DNA of 64,000 bases from Fodinibacter sp963707895 (GCA_963707895.1 CAVPRS010000003.1:310001-374000), one strand, 5' to 3'. Shown: positions 35,670 to 45,557, counted from the stretch's first letter. Translations and numbers: made by a program. Notes: generated from the sequence alone by a model not told the origin.

Positions 35670-35756
35670 AGTAGCGGCGAGGCACCGCGGGGCCCTCCAC
35701 CGACAGGTGGAGATCGTGTGAAGGATCCGGGCACCACGCGGCTCCTCTCCTCCAGG

Positions 35757-35802
35757 GTTGGGTGCTCAGGTGGTTGCCCGGGCAGCCACCTCAGCACCCA
35801 AC
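35757..35802. repeat. REP-like palindrome, copy 5
   Basis: Left arm from GTTGGGTGCTCAGGTGG, right arm GCAGCCACCTCAGCACCC and AAC. It lies in the 171-bp region between the divergent ABC ATPase and glucosidase starts, so this copy is not positioned as a terminator. Confidence 0.85.
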
Positions 35803-35840
35803 TCGAGAATGCCGGGGCCATCTGGGGCAGGGTGGGGCGG

Positions 35841-37593
35841 GTGAGCAACCCCGACGTGCCGTTCGGCACCGACACCCGGCCGGAGGGCTGGTGGCGCACC
35901 GCCGTGGTCTACCAGGTGTACCCGCGCTCCTTCGCCGATGCCGACGGTGACGGCGTGGGCGACATCCCCGGCATCACGGCGCACCTCGACCACCTCGAGC
36001 GGCTCGGCATCGACGTGCTGTGGCTCTCGCCCGTCTACCGCTCGCCGATGGACGACAACGGCTACGACATCAGCGACTACCAGGACATCGACCCCCTCTT
36101 CGGCACCCTCGCCGACCTCGACGCACTCATCGCGGGCTGCCACGCGCGCGGCATCCGGCTGGTCATGGACCTGGTCGTCAACCACACCTCGGACGAGCAC
36201 CCGTGGTTCGTCGAGTCGCGCGACCCGGCATCCCCCAAGCGCGACTGGTACTGGTGGCGCCCGCCACGGCCCGGCTACGCGCCGGGTGCGCCGGGAGCCG
36301 AGCCGACGAACTGGGAGTCGGTGTTCTCGGGTCCCGCCTGGGAGCTCGACGAGGCGAGTGGCGACTACTACCTGCACCTGTTCAGCCGACGGCAGCCGGA
36401 CCTGAACTGGGAGAACCCTGCTGTGCGACAGGCGGTCTACGCCATGATGCGCTGGTGGGTCGACCGCGGCGTCGACGGCTTCCGGATGGACGTCATCGAC
36501 CTCGTCTCGCGCGACCCCACGCTGCCCGACGGCGTGGTTCCACCAGGCGGGCGGTTCGGGTCCTCGCACGCGGCCGTGGCCAACGGGCCACGGCTCGAGG
36601 AGTACCTCGCCGAGATGAACCGCGAGGTCGGGCTCGGCGCCGGTCACCTGCTCACCGTCGGCGAGATGCCCTCCTCGACGATCCCGTTGGCGCAGCGCGT
36701 GACCGACCCCGCCCGGCGCGAGCTCGACATGGTCTTCACCTTCGAGCACGTCGACCTCGACGTACGGCCCGGCTCGCCGAAGTGGGACATCGTCGGCCTG
36801 CCCCTCCCCCGGCTCAAGCAGACCCTCGCCGCGTGGCAGGAGGGCCTCGCCGAGGTCGGCTGGAACGCGCTCTACTGGAACAACCACGACCAGCCGCGCG
36901 CCGTCACCCGGTTCGGCGACGACTCCCCCGAGCACCGGGTCGCCTCGGCGAAGACCCTCGGCACGGTGCTGCACCTGCACCGCGGCACGCCCTACGTCTA
37001 CCAGGGCGAGGAGCTGGGGATGACGAACGCGGCGTTCACCGAGATCGCCGACTACCGCGACATCGAGTCGCTCCGGTACCACGCCGAGGCACTGGCCGCC
37101 GGTGTCCCCGAGGAGACCGTGATGCGTGCGCTCGGCGCTCAAGGGTCGTGACAACGCGCGCACGCCCATGCAGTGGGATGCCGGGCCGCACGCCGGCTTC
37201 ACGACCGGTGAGCCGTGGCTCCCGGCCAACCCGAACCACACGGTGGTCAATGCCGCTGCCGCGCAGGCCGATCCGTCATCCGTCTTCCACCACTACCGGT
37301 CGCTCATCGCGCTGCGTCATCACCATCCGCTCCTCGTCGACGGCCGGTTCGAGCTGCTGCTGCCCGACCACCCCCAGCTGTGGGTCATCGTGCGTCGCGA
37401 CCCGGCGGACCCGGACCACCTGCTCCTCGTGGTCGCCAACTGCTCCTCGGAGCCCGTCACGGTGGATGCCGGCGACCTCCCGCCGCTCGACGGCGCCTCC
37501 GCGCTGCTCGCCACCCACCCCGGGCGATCGGGTCTCGAGCTGTCGCCCTGGGAGTCCCGGGTCCTCGAGCTCGGCGCCACCCGTCGAGGGTAG
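35841..37593 (+). pseudogene. GH13 alpha-glucosidase / oligo-1,6-glucosidase, frameshifted
   Basis: GTG 35841 starts the (beta/alpha)8 domain: YQVYPRSFADADGDGVGD, region I VMDLVVNHTSDEH, nucleophile Asp in DGFRMDVID, acid Glu in VGEMPSSTIP, and WNNHDQPRAVTRFG. At about 37140 one extra base breaks the frame after VMRALGA; continuing as KGRDNARTPMQWDA restores the family C-terminal domain to 37593, about 583 residues. It hydrolyses terminal alpha-glucosidic bonds in the cytoplasm. No signal peptide, no linked sugar transporter. The break is probably an error because both sides are intact. Confidence 0.9.
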
Positions 37594-37637
37594 AGAACAC
37601 GCCGCGTGCGCTCTCGGGGCTGCGGCGTGTTGTCTAC
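37590..37637. terminator. Convergent hairpin carrying both stop codons
   Basis: A 16-bp stem with one mismatch (GTAGAGAACACGCCGC and its partner) and a 16-base loop. The glucosidase TAG is in the left arm and the mobA TAG in the right arm, so the palindrome supplies the end of both genes. Confidence 0.8.
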
Positions 37638-38206
37638 TCTCGACCCGGGAGGTCGCCCGGGCTGTCGATGTCGCGCACCACGTCGTCGGTGAAGGTGATC
37701 TCGAGGTGCGCGACCTCGAGCAGCAGTCGAGCGGGCCGACCCGCCGCGGATGGCGGCAGCACGGCGAGGGCCTCCGCGGTGCGGTAGGCCGCGAGCAGGG
37801 GGTTGGGCACCCCGGTGCCGTCGACGGCGATGACGGCCCCGACCTCCGGTGGCGCGGTGAGCAGGGTCGAGACGAGCGTGGCGACAGCCGGCCCGGCATA
37901 CGGCATGTCCCCCGCGACCACCGCGACCACCGCCGACCGGAGCACCGCGAGCGCGGCGGCGACACCGGCCAGCGGCCCACCGCCCGGCGGGTCCTCGCGG
38001 ACCCAGCCGACCTCCCGCACCAGGGGACGTCGGGGGCCGACGACCAGGACGGGCCACCCCGGCGGCAGCGACCCGACCAGCACGTCGAGCACCGTGGTGT
38101 CACCCAGCGGCGCGGCGAGCTTGTCGGAGCCGAACCGCCGCGACGTGCCACCGGCGAGGACCACCACGGCGACCTCGCTCGTCGCCTCCGGTCCCTGTGA
38201 GCTCAC
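37634..38206 (-). CDS. mobA: Molybdenum cofactor guanylyltransferase-like protein
   Basis: 190 residues. LAGGTSRRFGSDKL is the nucleotide-binding signature of MobA/MocA proteins, and VVAGDMPYAG holds the Mg-binding Asp. It attaches GMP (or CMP) to molybdopterin. No other molybdenum gene is nearby. GTG 38206 starts 15 codons before the motif; upstream reading frame is not conserved. Confidence 0.85.
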   Translation of the reverse strand: MSSQGPEATSEVAVVVLAGGTSRRFGSDKLAAPLGDTTVLDVLVGSLPPGWPVLVVGPRRPLVREVGWVREDPPGGGPLAGVAAALAVLRSAVVAVVAGDMPYAGPAVATLVSTLLTAPPEVGAVIAVDGTGVPNPLLAAYRTAEALAVLPPSAAGRPARLLLEVAHLEITFTDDVVRDIDSPGDLPGRE

Positions 38207-38240
38207 CCCACCAGTGTGCGGCAGACGGGGTGCGCCGCGG

Positions 38241-39314
38241 TCAGGGGTTGCCGCGGCGGCCGTGGGTGCGCGGCGGCTCGTACCCACCCTCGGGTGGCAC
38301 CATCTCGGCGCGGACACCCAGCAGCCGCACCGGCCGGTCGTCGTCGAGCGCGCGGTAGAGCGCGAAGGCCGTGTCGGCCACCACCGCCGGGTCCCACGTC
38401 GGCTCGGCGAGCTTGCGAGAGCGGTTGACGGTGAAGAACGGCCGGAACCGCACCTTGAGGTGCACCCGCGCGCAGGCCCGCTCCTCGACCCGGATGTCGT
38501 CGACCACCTGCTCGGCCAGCACCCGCATCGCCGCCTCCACCTCCGACGGGTCCAGGTCGCGCTGGTAGGTCGTCTCGCGGCCGTGTGCCCGGGCCACCCA
38601 CGGGGTGTCGTCGACGAAAGAGGTGCCCTCGCCGCGGCCGAGCTCCGCGAGCCACGGCCCGGTCTGCGGTCCGAACTCCGTTGCCAGCAGGCCGTCATCG
38701 GCCTCGGCCAGCTGGCGCACGGTGTGTACCCCCAGCCCGGCCAGCCGTTGCGAGATGCGCGACCCGACGCCCCAGAGCGCGCCCGTGGGCTTGTCCCCCA
38801 TCACCTCGAACCAGTTCTCGCGAGTCAGCCGGAAGGTCCCCCGCGGCTTGCCGAACTCGGTGGCGATCTTGGCGCGCACCTTGGTGTCGCCGACGCCCAC
38901 CGTGCAGTGCAGCGAGCTCGCGGCCAGCACGTCGGCCTGGATCCGCCGCGCCACCGCCTCGGGGTCCTCGGCCGTCACCCCGACGAAGGCCTCGTCCCAC
39001 CCGAGCACCTCGACGACGACGCCGGGCACCGCCCGCACGGCGTCCATGACCACCGCAGAGGCGGCGTCGTACGCCGGCTTGTCGACGGCCAGCACCACGG
39101 CGTCGGGACACCTGCGCACGGCGGTGCGCAACGGCATCCCCGACCGCACACCGAACACGCGCGCCTCGTACGACGCGGTCGACACGACGCCGCGCTCGGT
39201 CGGGTCGCCCCGACCCCCGACGATGACGGGCAGCCCGGCGAGCTCGGGGTGGCGCAGCACCTCGACGGCGGCGATGAACTGGTCCATGTCGACGTGCAGG
39301 ACCCAGGGCGCCAT
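38241..39314 (-). CDS. dinB: Y-family DNA polymerase, DinB2 type
   Basis: 357 residues from ATG 39314 (a GTG at 39335 is possible). Palm motifs VDMDQFIAAVE (Asp9, Asp11) and LGWDEAFVGV (Asp-Glu pair), then thumb and little-finger domains. LRHPELAGLPVIVGG and the WDEA form match mycobacterial DinB2, not DinB1. Position 14, the steric gate that is Phe or Tyr in most DinB enzymes and Leu in DinB2, is Ile here, which predicts poor discrimination against ribonucleotides. No beta-clamp motif is evident at the C-terminus. Confidence 0.9.
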   Translation of the reverse strand: MAPWVLHVDMDQFIAAVEVLRHPELAGLPVIVGGRGDPTERGVVSTASYEARVFGVRSGMPLRTAVRRCPDAVVLAVDKPAYDAASAVVMDAVRAVPGVVVEVLGWDEAFVGVTAEDPEAVARRIQADVLAASSLHCTVGVGDTKVRAKIATEFGKPRGTFRLTRENWFEVMGDKPTGALWGVGSRISQRLAGLGVHTVRQLAEADDGLLATEFGPQTGPWLAELGRGEGTSFVDDTPWVARAHGRETTYQRDLDPSEVEAAMRVLAEQVVDDIRVEERACARVHLKVRFRPFFTVNRSRKLAEPTWDPAVVADTAFALYRALDDDRPVRLLGVRAEMVPPEGGYEPPRTHGRRGNP

Positions 39315-39351
39315 GTCCCCATCGTGGCCGATCACGTCGTACTGGGCGGGG

Positions 39352-39777
39352 CTACGGGGCGTTGCGGTCCAGGTCGGCGAAGGCCGCCCACATCACGAAG
39401 AAGTCGAGCGCCAGGATGACGAGCGCGGCGACCGGGCTGTACGGGATCCAGAGGAAGGCCGCGAACATGCTGATGGTGGCGACGAGCACCGCAACACCGC
39501 GCGCCCAGTCCATTCGCTGGCGCAGGGCGACGCCGGCGGCGAGGGCGGCGACGCCGAGGATCAGCTGGGCCCAGCCCCACTTCGAGCCGTCCGTCCCGAG
39601 GAAGTACCCCTTCGCGGTGGTGAAGTCGCCATCGCTGAACAGCGCGCCGAACCCCTGCACGAGGTGGAACACGCCCACGACGATGAGCAGCACTGCGGCG
39701 AACGAGGTCGACGCGGTGCGCTTGTGCGTGTCGTACGTGCGTAGGGGCATCCCTCGCGAGTCGACCTTCTTGGACAT
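39352..39777 (-). CDS. DUF7144-type membrane protein
   Basis: 141 residues from ATG 39777 (preceded by GGAAGGACGG). Four hydrophobic segments, beginning FAAVLLIVVGVFHLVQGFGA and ending ALVILALDFFVMWAAF, with WGWAQLILGVAALAAGVAL in between; this pattern is common in actinobacterial DUF7144 proteins. Function unknown. The first 35 residues are hydrophilic and basic. Confidence 0.8.
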   Translation of the reverse strand: MSKKVDSRGMPLRTYDTHKRTASTSFAAVLLIVVGVFHLVQGFGALFSDGDFTTAKGYFLGTDGSKWGWAQLILGVAALAAGVALRQRMDWARGVAVLVATISMFAAFLWIPYSPVAALVILALDFFVMWAAFADLDRNAP

Positions 39778-39995
39778 GGATCCGTCCTTCCGTGGCACGC
39801 CGAGCGCCCGGTGCGTCCGGGTGTCGGCCACCACTGTTCTACCCGGACCACCCGGCCCGCGTCACCCATACCGGATGATGCCGGGTACTGACCGGCGCCG
39901 CGGAGCCTCGGCACGCTCGAGTGCCGCCGGCTGCGCGTGAGTACCGTGACCGGGATGGACAGCGTCCGCCACCCCACCACGTCGGGACGTGCCGC

Positions 39996-40958
39996 ATGAG
40001 GGCCGTCGTGCACGACCGCTACGGCCCGCCCGACGTGCTGCACCTCGAGCACGTCGCCGTGCCGACGCCGGGGCCGGGCCAGGTGCTCGTCGAGGTGGTC
40101 GCGACCTCGCTGAACCTGTCCGACTGGGAGACCCTCGTCGGTCGCCCGGCGTACTCGCGCTTCGGGGGCCTGCGCAGGCCGGCCCGGCCCGTGCTCGGGT
40201 CCGACATCGCGGGCCGCGTGACGGCGGTCGGCCCCGCGGTCACCCGCTTCTCGGTGGGTGACGAGGTGTACGGCGACAACCTCGGCCTGAAGGGCGGCTT
40301 CGCCGAGTTCGCCACCGCGCCGGAGACGGCCCTCGCTCTGAAGCCGCCGTCCCTCGGCTTCGTCGAGGCCTCGACGTTGCCGCAGTCCGGCGTCATCGCG
40401 CTGCAGGGCACGGCGGGCGCCGGACCGGGGACCCGCGTCCTGCTCAACGGAGGTGGCGGCGGGTCCGGGTCGTTCGCCATCCAGCTCGCGAAGCTGGCCG
40501 GGGCGCACGTCACGGGGGTCGACAACGCCGGCAAGCTCGACTTCATGCGCGGGCTCGGTGCTGACGAGGTCATCGACTACCGCAGCGACGACTTCACCCG
40601 GCACGGCCCGTACGACCTCGTCCTCGACTTCGTCGCGCACCGCTCGGTGTTCGACTACCGGCGCGCCCTGGCCCCGGGTGGCCGCTACCGCTGCGTCGGC
40701 GGCACGGTGCCCACGCTGCTGCGGATCCTCACCGCGGGAACGGTGCTGGGCCTGGCGAGCGGCCGCCGGATCGGGGTGCTCGCCGTCAAGCCGGGGCCGG
40801 AGCACTTCGCCCCGCTCGCCGAGCGCTGCGTGTCCGGCGAGGTCGCGATCCACGTCGAGCGGACGTACACGCTCGACGAGGTCCCCGAGGCCCTGGCCCA
40901 CGTCGGCGAGGGCCGGGCCCTCGGCAAGGTCGTCGTGGAGGTGACCCGCCGTTCCTGA
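39996..40958 (+). CDS. NAD(P)-dependent quinone-oxidoreductase-like protein
   Basis: 320 residues, medium-chain dehydrogenase without zinc ligands. N-terminal MRAVVHDRYGPPDVLHL, then VLGSDIAGRVTAVG, and NADPH loop NGGGGGSGSFAIQLAK. Members reduce quinones or enones. ATG 39996. It ends exactly beside the convergent F420-type gene with no spacer (stop at 40958, next stop at 40959). Confidence 0.9.
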   Translation: MRAVVHDRYGPPDVLHLEHVAVPTPGPGQVLVEVVATSLNLSDWETLVGRPAYSRFGGLRRPARPVLGSDIAGRVTAVGPAVTRFSVGDEVYGDNLGLKGGFAEFATAPETALALKPPSLGFVEASTLPQSGVIALQGTAGAGPGTRVLLNGGGGGSGSFAIQLAKLAGAHVTGVDNAGKLDFMRGLGADEVIDYRSDDFTRHGPYDLVLDFVAHRSVFDYRRALAPGGRYRCVGGTVPTLLRILTAGTVLGLASGRRIGVLAVKPGPEHFAPLAERCVSGEVAIHVERTYTLDEVPEALAHVGEGRALGKVVVEVTRRS

Positions 40959-41420
40959 CTAGGAACCCGCGACCGGCACGAGCTCCATGACGGGATGGCG
41001 CTCGGCCTCCCGGGCGAACGCGTCGGCCGGGTCGTCAACCGTCGCAACGAAGTACGGGCGAGGCACGCTGGCCACGGTGACGTACTCCTTGAGCACCGGC
41101 CCGGCCTCATCGGCTCCGACCTCGCGCACGGTGAACCGGCTCGTCGTGAACAGGCGGGTGAGGCGCACCTCCCCCGAGGCACGGGCGTTGAGCACCCACG
41201 GCATCACCCCGTAGGGCGCCACGAGCCAGCGCTTGCCGTCGAGCTCGACGACGGTCACCGGGTTGCGCCGCTCCTGCCCGCTCCTGCGCCCGACCGTGGT
41301 CAGCACGTACGAGCGCGGGATGACGCCGAGACGGGTCAGCGTCCTCGTCAAGGCGTTCTCGGCACGGTGGAAACGGCTGCGCTGGTATGTCTTCGGCGCA
41401 CTGTCACTCGAGCTGGTCAC
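40959..41420 (-). CDS. F420-dependent nitroreductase-family protein (Ddn type)
   Basis: 153 residues. YVLTTVGRRSGQERRNPV and WLVAPYGVMPWVLNARA are the split-barrel signatures of the deazaflavin-dependent nitroreductase family, which use cofactor F420H2 to reduce quinones or nitro compounds. This implies that the organism makes F420. It converges with the quinone-oxidoreductase-like gene with abutting stops, leaving no room for a separate terminator. Confidence 0.9.
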   Translation of the reverse strand: MTSSSDSAPKTYQRSRFHRAENALTRTLTRLGVIPRSYVLTTVGRRSGQERRNPVTVVELDGKRWLVAPYGVMPWVLNARASGEVRLTRLFTTSRFTVREVGADEAGPVLKEYVTVASVPRPYFVATVDDPADAFAREAERHPVMELVPVAGS

Positions 41421-41551
41421 GCCTCGACCGTAGCCGTTCCGCCCGGCCGTTGCGGTTCCGTCCGGCTCAGCACCCCGGGCCTGCCCTACCGCCCGGTAGA
41501 TGCACCGATCGGGTCACCTCCCGCGTCGTAGGGCAGGCGGAGTGGGTCGGC

Positions 41552-42344
41552 TCAGAACCCCGGGAACACCCGGCGCAGGTCGTCGAGGTCGACGTTCCCG
41601 GTCACCGAGACGCTGTCGGGGGTCCAGCGCGGGGTGAGCCGCCCGGTGATGAGGCGCGCGACGGCATCCGGCGGTCCGACGAGCGCGGCGGTGGGGGCCA
41701 CCCCGTTGGTGGGCACCAGCGCGACCGAGTCGGTCACCGAGAGCGAGACGTCGAGGTCGCCGAGGGTGACCAGGGCCGGCTCGCTCAGGGCGTCGGCCTT
41801 GCCGATGAACCCGAGCAGGAAACCGAGACCCGTGGCGTAGTGCTCGACCACGAGGGATGCCGTGTCGTCGGCGATCGCGGCGTCGTCGTCGTGGGCGACC
41901 CGAGCGTCCCAGGAGTGCTGTGCCGCCTCGTTGAGGCGCATCCCGGCATACGCGCCGACCGGCAGCGGCCTCGGGAGGTACCCGAGCGAGACCTGGAGCT
42001 CCGATCGCTGCTCGGCGGTCAGCGCCTCGAACGCGGCGACGAGGGCCTCGTCCGACTCGATGAAGGCGTCGGCCTGCTCGCGCGGCGACATCGCGTTCCA
42101 GCGGTCCCACACCGACTGGTTGAAGCCGTCGCCCGGGGCCTCGCCCTCGCCCGTGGCGGCGGCGAGGGTGGCGCGGCCGATCTCGGCGCCGCTGCCGAGG
42201 TGCGAGAGCACCTGCGCCACGGGCCACTCCGAGGCGCCGGACTGGTCGAGCAGCTGCTCGGTCGGTGAGGCCGCGCACCACGGCGGCCAGCTCGTCGTGG
42301 GTGGAGCGCAGGGCGGAGATGGTCGCGTCAGCGGTTGAGGTCAT
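41552..42344 (-). pseudogene. Mycothiol-dependent maleylpyruvate-isomerase-family protein, frameshifted
   Basis: The frame from ATG 42344 gives ISALRSTHDELAAVVRGLTD, then one extra base at about 42260 breaks it; the other frame resumes with EQLLDQSGASEWPVAQVLSH and runs to RRVFPGF at 41552, about 263 residues in total. The His in QVLSHLGSG corresponds to a metal ligand of the DinB-like mycothiol-dependent family. The substrate is uncertain. Intact on both sides, so an indel error is likely. Confidence 0.8.
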
Positions 42345-42439
42345 GAGGTCCCCAACCGAGCCGGCCCCGCCGCTGTTCCCGATCCGACCTCCGTCCGGGC
42401 TCTGGACACCACCTCGGACGAACGCCCCCGGACACGGCT

Positions 42440-42472
42440 GTGGCCGAGGTGGAGACCTCCCACCTCGGCCAC
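42440..42472. terminator. Hairpin terminator of the arabinose operon
   Basis: A perfect 13-bp stem (GTGGCCGAGGTGG) with a 7-base loop, 38 bases past the permease stop. Confidence 0.75.
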
Positions 42473-42509
42473 GGCGCTCGACGCAGTCGCGCCGCTCGCG
42501 GCAGGAGCA

Positions 42510-43940
42510 CTAACCCTGACGCGATGGTTCCTCGGGCACGACCTCGTCGATGTGGATGGCGTGGGCCGCCTCGTCGACGTCCTGCACCGAGGAGCCGGTG
42601 ATCTCGGCACCGACGCCCTCGGCATCCGGGTTCAGGCCTGGCGCAGCGCCGGGGTTGACGAGGGTGCCGTCCTTGCCCCTGCTGCCCGAGAAGGCGTCCA
42701 TCACCATCGACACGAACGAGCGTCGACCACCGGCCTTCTTCGACAGCACGTCGAACGCGACGGCGCCGAGGAGCACCAGGCCCTTGATGACCTGGATCCA
42801 GTTGCTGTCGACGCTCATGTTGGCCAGGCCCAGGTTGAGCACGCCCATCACGAGGCCACCGATCATCGCCCCGGTGACCGTGCCGACACCACCGGCGACG
42901 GCCGCGCCACCGATGAAGACGGCGGCGATGGCGTCGAGCTCGAACCCGACACCGTCCTTGGGGTTGGAGGCGTTGAGGTACGCGGTGAAGACCATGCCCG
43001 CGACACCCGCGAGCAGACCCATGTTCACCATGACCAGGAAGTCGACCTTCTTGGTGTTCACGCCGGTCAGGCCGGCCGCGTTGCGGTTGCCGCCGACCGA
43101 GTAGATGTAGCGACCGGTCACCGTGCGCTGGGTGATGAAGGTGTAGATGATGACGAGCGCGAAGAGGATGAGGCCGACCACCGGGAGGCCCTTGTAGGAG
43201 GCCAGCAGCATGCCGGTGGCGAGGAGCAGGCCACCGGAGATGACCAGCTTGATGACGACCACCGCGATGGGCGGAACGCTCATGTCGTACTTCTTGCGGT
43301 CGGCGCGGTTCTTGAGCTCGAAGTAGGTGAGGAACGCGATGCCGAGGAGGGTGAGCACCAGGGTCGGGTTGTGGTAGCCGGTGTTCGGGCCCATGTCGGG
43401 CAGGTAGCCGTTGGCGATCTTCTGGAAGGCCTCGGGCACCGGGATCGACTGGGCGTCGAGGATCATCAGGTCCAGGCCGCGGAACAGGAGCATGCCGGCA
43501 AGGGTGACGATGAACGCCGGGATGCCGATGTACGCCACCCAGTAGCCCTGCCACATGCCGACGAGGATGCCGAGGGCGATGCCGAGCAGGATGGCCATCG
43601 GCCAGGGCAGGCCCCAGTGGTCCATGGCCAGCGCGCACGAGGCACCCACGAAGGCGCTCACCGACCCGACCGACAGGTCGATGTGCCCCGCGATGATCAC
43701 CATCACCATGCCGATGGCGAGGATGAGGATGTAGCCGTTCTGCACGAGCAGCGAGGTGACGTTGCGCGGTTCGAGGAAGAGCCCGTCGGTGAGGAAGTAG
43801 AACATCGCGACGAGGCCGAGCAGGGCGATGAGCATGCCGTACTGGCGGATGTTCCCCCCGAGGCTCTTGCGGATCTCCGCACCGAGGGACCGGCGGTCGG
43901 CCGCCTTCGCGGCGTCGCGGGTGGTGACGTCCTGGGCCAT
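42510..43940 (-). CDS. mmsB: Multiple-monosaccharide ABC transporter permease
   Basis: 476 residues with about 12 hydrophobic segments. VIIAGHIDLSVGSVSAFVGA and FIGGAAVAGGVGTVTGAMIGG are signatures of carbohydrate-uptake family 2 permeases (AraH/XylH/MmsB). A hydrophilic, acidic C-terminal extension of about 55 residues beyond DVLSKKAG is longer than usual. The start lies 2 bases after the ATPase gene stop. It imports a pentose, most likely L-arabinose given the upstream genes. Confidence 0.9.
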   Translation of the reverse strand: MAQDVTTRDAAKAADRRSLGAEIRKSLGGNIRQYGMLIALLGLVAMFYFLTDGLFLEPRNVTSLLVQNGYILILAIGMVMVIIAGHIDLSVGSVSAFVGASCALAMDHWGLPWPMAILLGIALGILVGMWQGYWVAYIGIPAFIVTLAGMLLFRGLDLMILDAQSIPVPEAFQKIANGYLPDMGPNTGYHNPTLVLTLLGIAFLTYFELKNRADRKKYDMSVPPIAVVVIKLVISGGLLLATGMLLASYKGLPVVGLILFALVIIYTFITQRTVTGRYIYSVGGNRNAAGLTGVNTKKVDFLVMVNMGLLAGVAGMVFTAYLNASNPKDGVGFELDAIAAVFIGGAAVAGGVGTVTGAMIGGLVMGVLNLGLANMSVDSNWIQVIKGLVLLGAVAFDVLSKKAGGRRSFVSMVMDAFSGSRGKDGTLVNPGAAPGLNPDAEGVGAEITGSSVQDVDEAAHAIHIDEVVPEEPSRQG

Positions 43941-43942
43941 GG

Positions 43943-45475
43943 TCAGCCTGCCTTTCTCTGGGTCATGTAGCGCATGAGCAGTTCCTGGTCCGCCTGCTCA
44001 ATCGGCACGTCGGCGGTGATGACACCGGCGCTGAGGGTGTAGATGCGGTCGCAGATGCCGAGCAGCTCGGGCAGCTCGGAGGAGATCACGAGCACCCCGC
44101 GGCCGGAGTCGGCCAGCTGGTTGATGATCTCGTAGATCTCGTACTTGGCCCCGACGTCGATGCCGCGAGTGGGCTCGTCGAGGATGAGGACGTCCGGCTC
44201 GGTGAACATCCACTTCGCGAGGACGACCTTCTGCTGGTTGCCGCCGGACAGGCGCGAGACGCCCTCCTCGACATCCGGGGTCTTGATGTTCAGCGAGGTG
44301 CGGTAGCGCTCGGCAGCCACCACCTCGAGGTTGTCGTCGACGGCAATGCCCTTCTTGATCTTCCTCAGGCCGGCCGAGGTGATCGACACCTTGATCGAGT
44401 CGAGCAGGTTCAGGCCGAGCGCCTTGCGGTCCTCGGTGACGTAGGCGAGGCCCGCGTTGATCGCCTGGCCCACGTTCTTCGCGGAGATCTCCTTGCCGTC
44501 CTTGAGCAGGGTGCCGCTGCGCTTGGTGCCCCAGGACTGCCCGAAGACGCTGCGCGCGAGCTCGGTGCGGCCGGCGCCCATCAGGCCCGCGAGCCCCACG
44601 ATCTCGCCGCGGCGGACGGTGAGGTTGGCGCCGTTGACGACCACGCGGTGCGGGTCGGCCGGGTGCATCACGGTCCAGTCGCGGATCTCGAGGAGCACCT
44701 CGCCCGGGTGCGACTCGTGCGGCGGGTAGCGGTGGTCGAGGTCGCGCCCGACCATGCCGCGGATGATCCGGTCCTCGTCGACTCCGCCGTCGCTCACCTG
44801 GAGCGTCTCGATGGTGCGGCCGTCGCGGATGATCGTGATGGCGTCGGAGATCTGCTCGATCTCGTTGAGCTTGTGGCTGATCATGATGCAGGTGATGCCG
44901 CGGTCGCGCAGGCCGCCCAGCAGTCGCAGCAGGTTCTGGCTGTCGCCCTCGTTCAGCGCCGCCGTGGGCTCGTCGAGGATGAGCAGCTTGACGTCCTTGG
45001 CCAGCGCCTTCGCGATCTCGACGAGCTGCTGCTTGCCGATGCCGATGTCGCGGATGATCGTGTCGGGGTCCTCGTGCAGGCCCACGCGCTCGAGCAGCTC
45101 GACGGCGCGCTTGCGGGCGTCGAGCCAGTTGATGACGCCGCGATTGGCGTCCTCGTTGCCGAGGAAGAGGTTCTCGGTGATCGACAGCAGCGGGATGAGG
45201 GCGAGCTCCTGGTGGATGATCACGATGCCGGCGCGCTCGGAGTCGCGGATGTTGTTGAACTCCACCTCCTGGCCCTCGAAGAAGATCTGGCCGCTGTAGG
45301 TGCCGTGCGGGTGGACCCCCGAGAGCACCTTCATCAGGGTCGACTTCCCGGCGCCGTTCTCGCCGCAGATGCTGTGGATCTCGCCCCGGTTCACGTCGAA
45401 GTTCACGTCGGACAGCGCCCGGACCCCCGGGAACTCCTTGGTGATGTCGCGCATCGACAGGATGGTGTCGGTCAC
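43943..45475 (-). CDS. mmsA: Multiple-monosaccharide ABC transporter ATPase
   Basis: 510 residues with two fused nucleotide-binding domains, as in AraG/XylG. First: Walker A GENGAGKST, signature IGIGKQQLVEIAKAL, LLILDEPTAALN. Second: LAGLMGAGRTE (altered Walker A), RLSGGNQQKVVLAKW, LILDEPTRGIDVGAKYE. The GTG at 45475 was chosen for AGGAGG 9 bases upstream. Energises uptake with the adjacent permease and binding protein. Confidence 0.93.
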   Translation of the reverse strand: MTDTILSMRDITKEFPGVRALSDVNFDVNRGEIHSICGENGAGKSTLMKVLSGVHPHGTYSGQIFFEGQEVEFNNIRDSERAGIVIIHQELALIPLLSITENLFLGNEDANRGVINWLDARKRAVELLERVGLHEDPDTIIRDIGIGKQQLVEIAKALAKDVKLLILDEPTAALNEGDSQNLLRLLGGLRDRGITCIMISHKLNEIEQISDAITIIRDGRTIETLQVSDGGVDEDRIIRGMVGRDLDHRYPPHESHPGEVLLEIRDWTVMHPADPHRVVVNGANLTVRRGEIVGLAGLMGAGRTELARSVFGQSWGTKRSGTLLKDGKEISAKNVGQAINAGLAYVTEDRKALGLNLLDSIKVSITSAGLRKIKKGIAVDDNLEVVAAERYRTSLNIKTPDVEEGVSRLSGGNQQKVVLAKWMFTEPDVLILDEPTRGIDVGAKYEIYEIINQLADSGRGVLVISSELPELLGICDRIYTLSAGVITADVPIEQADQELLMRYMTQRKAG

Positions 45476-45513
45476 GATGTCGGTCCTCCTGGGTCGTGCG
45501 GATGCCGTCTGGT

Positions 45514-45557
45514 CGGGCGGGTGCCCGGGTGGGCCCGGGCGGGTGCCCGGGTGGGGC
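45514..45557. repeat. Two-copy 22-bp GC tandem repeat in the mmsA leader
   Basis: A unit beginning CGGGCGGGTGCCCGGGTGGG is repeated at 45514 and 45536. It is followed by a GC hairpin-prone stretch (GGCGGCGGC near 45560 and GCCGCCGCC near 45586). The 134-bp gap between binding-protein and ATPase genes thus holds strong structure that may lower ATPase expression relative to the binding protein. Confidence 0.65.

Noticed and set aside
36000..38200. Second plus-strand frame of 726 codons over the glucosidase and mobA
   Set aside because: Low-complexity shadow; GH13 catalytic motifs are in the other frame and mobA is on the minus strand.
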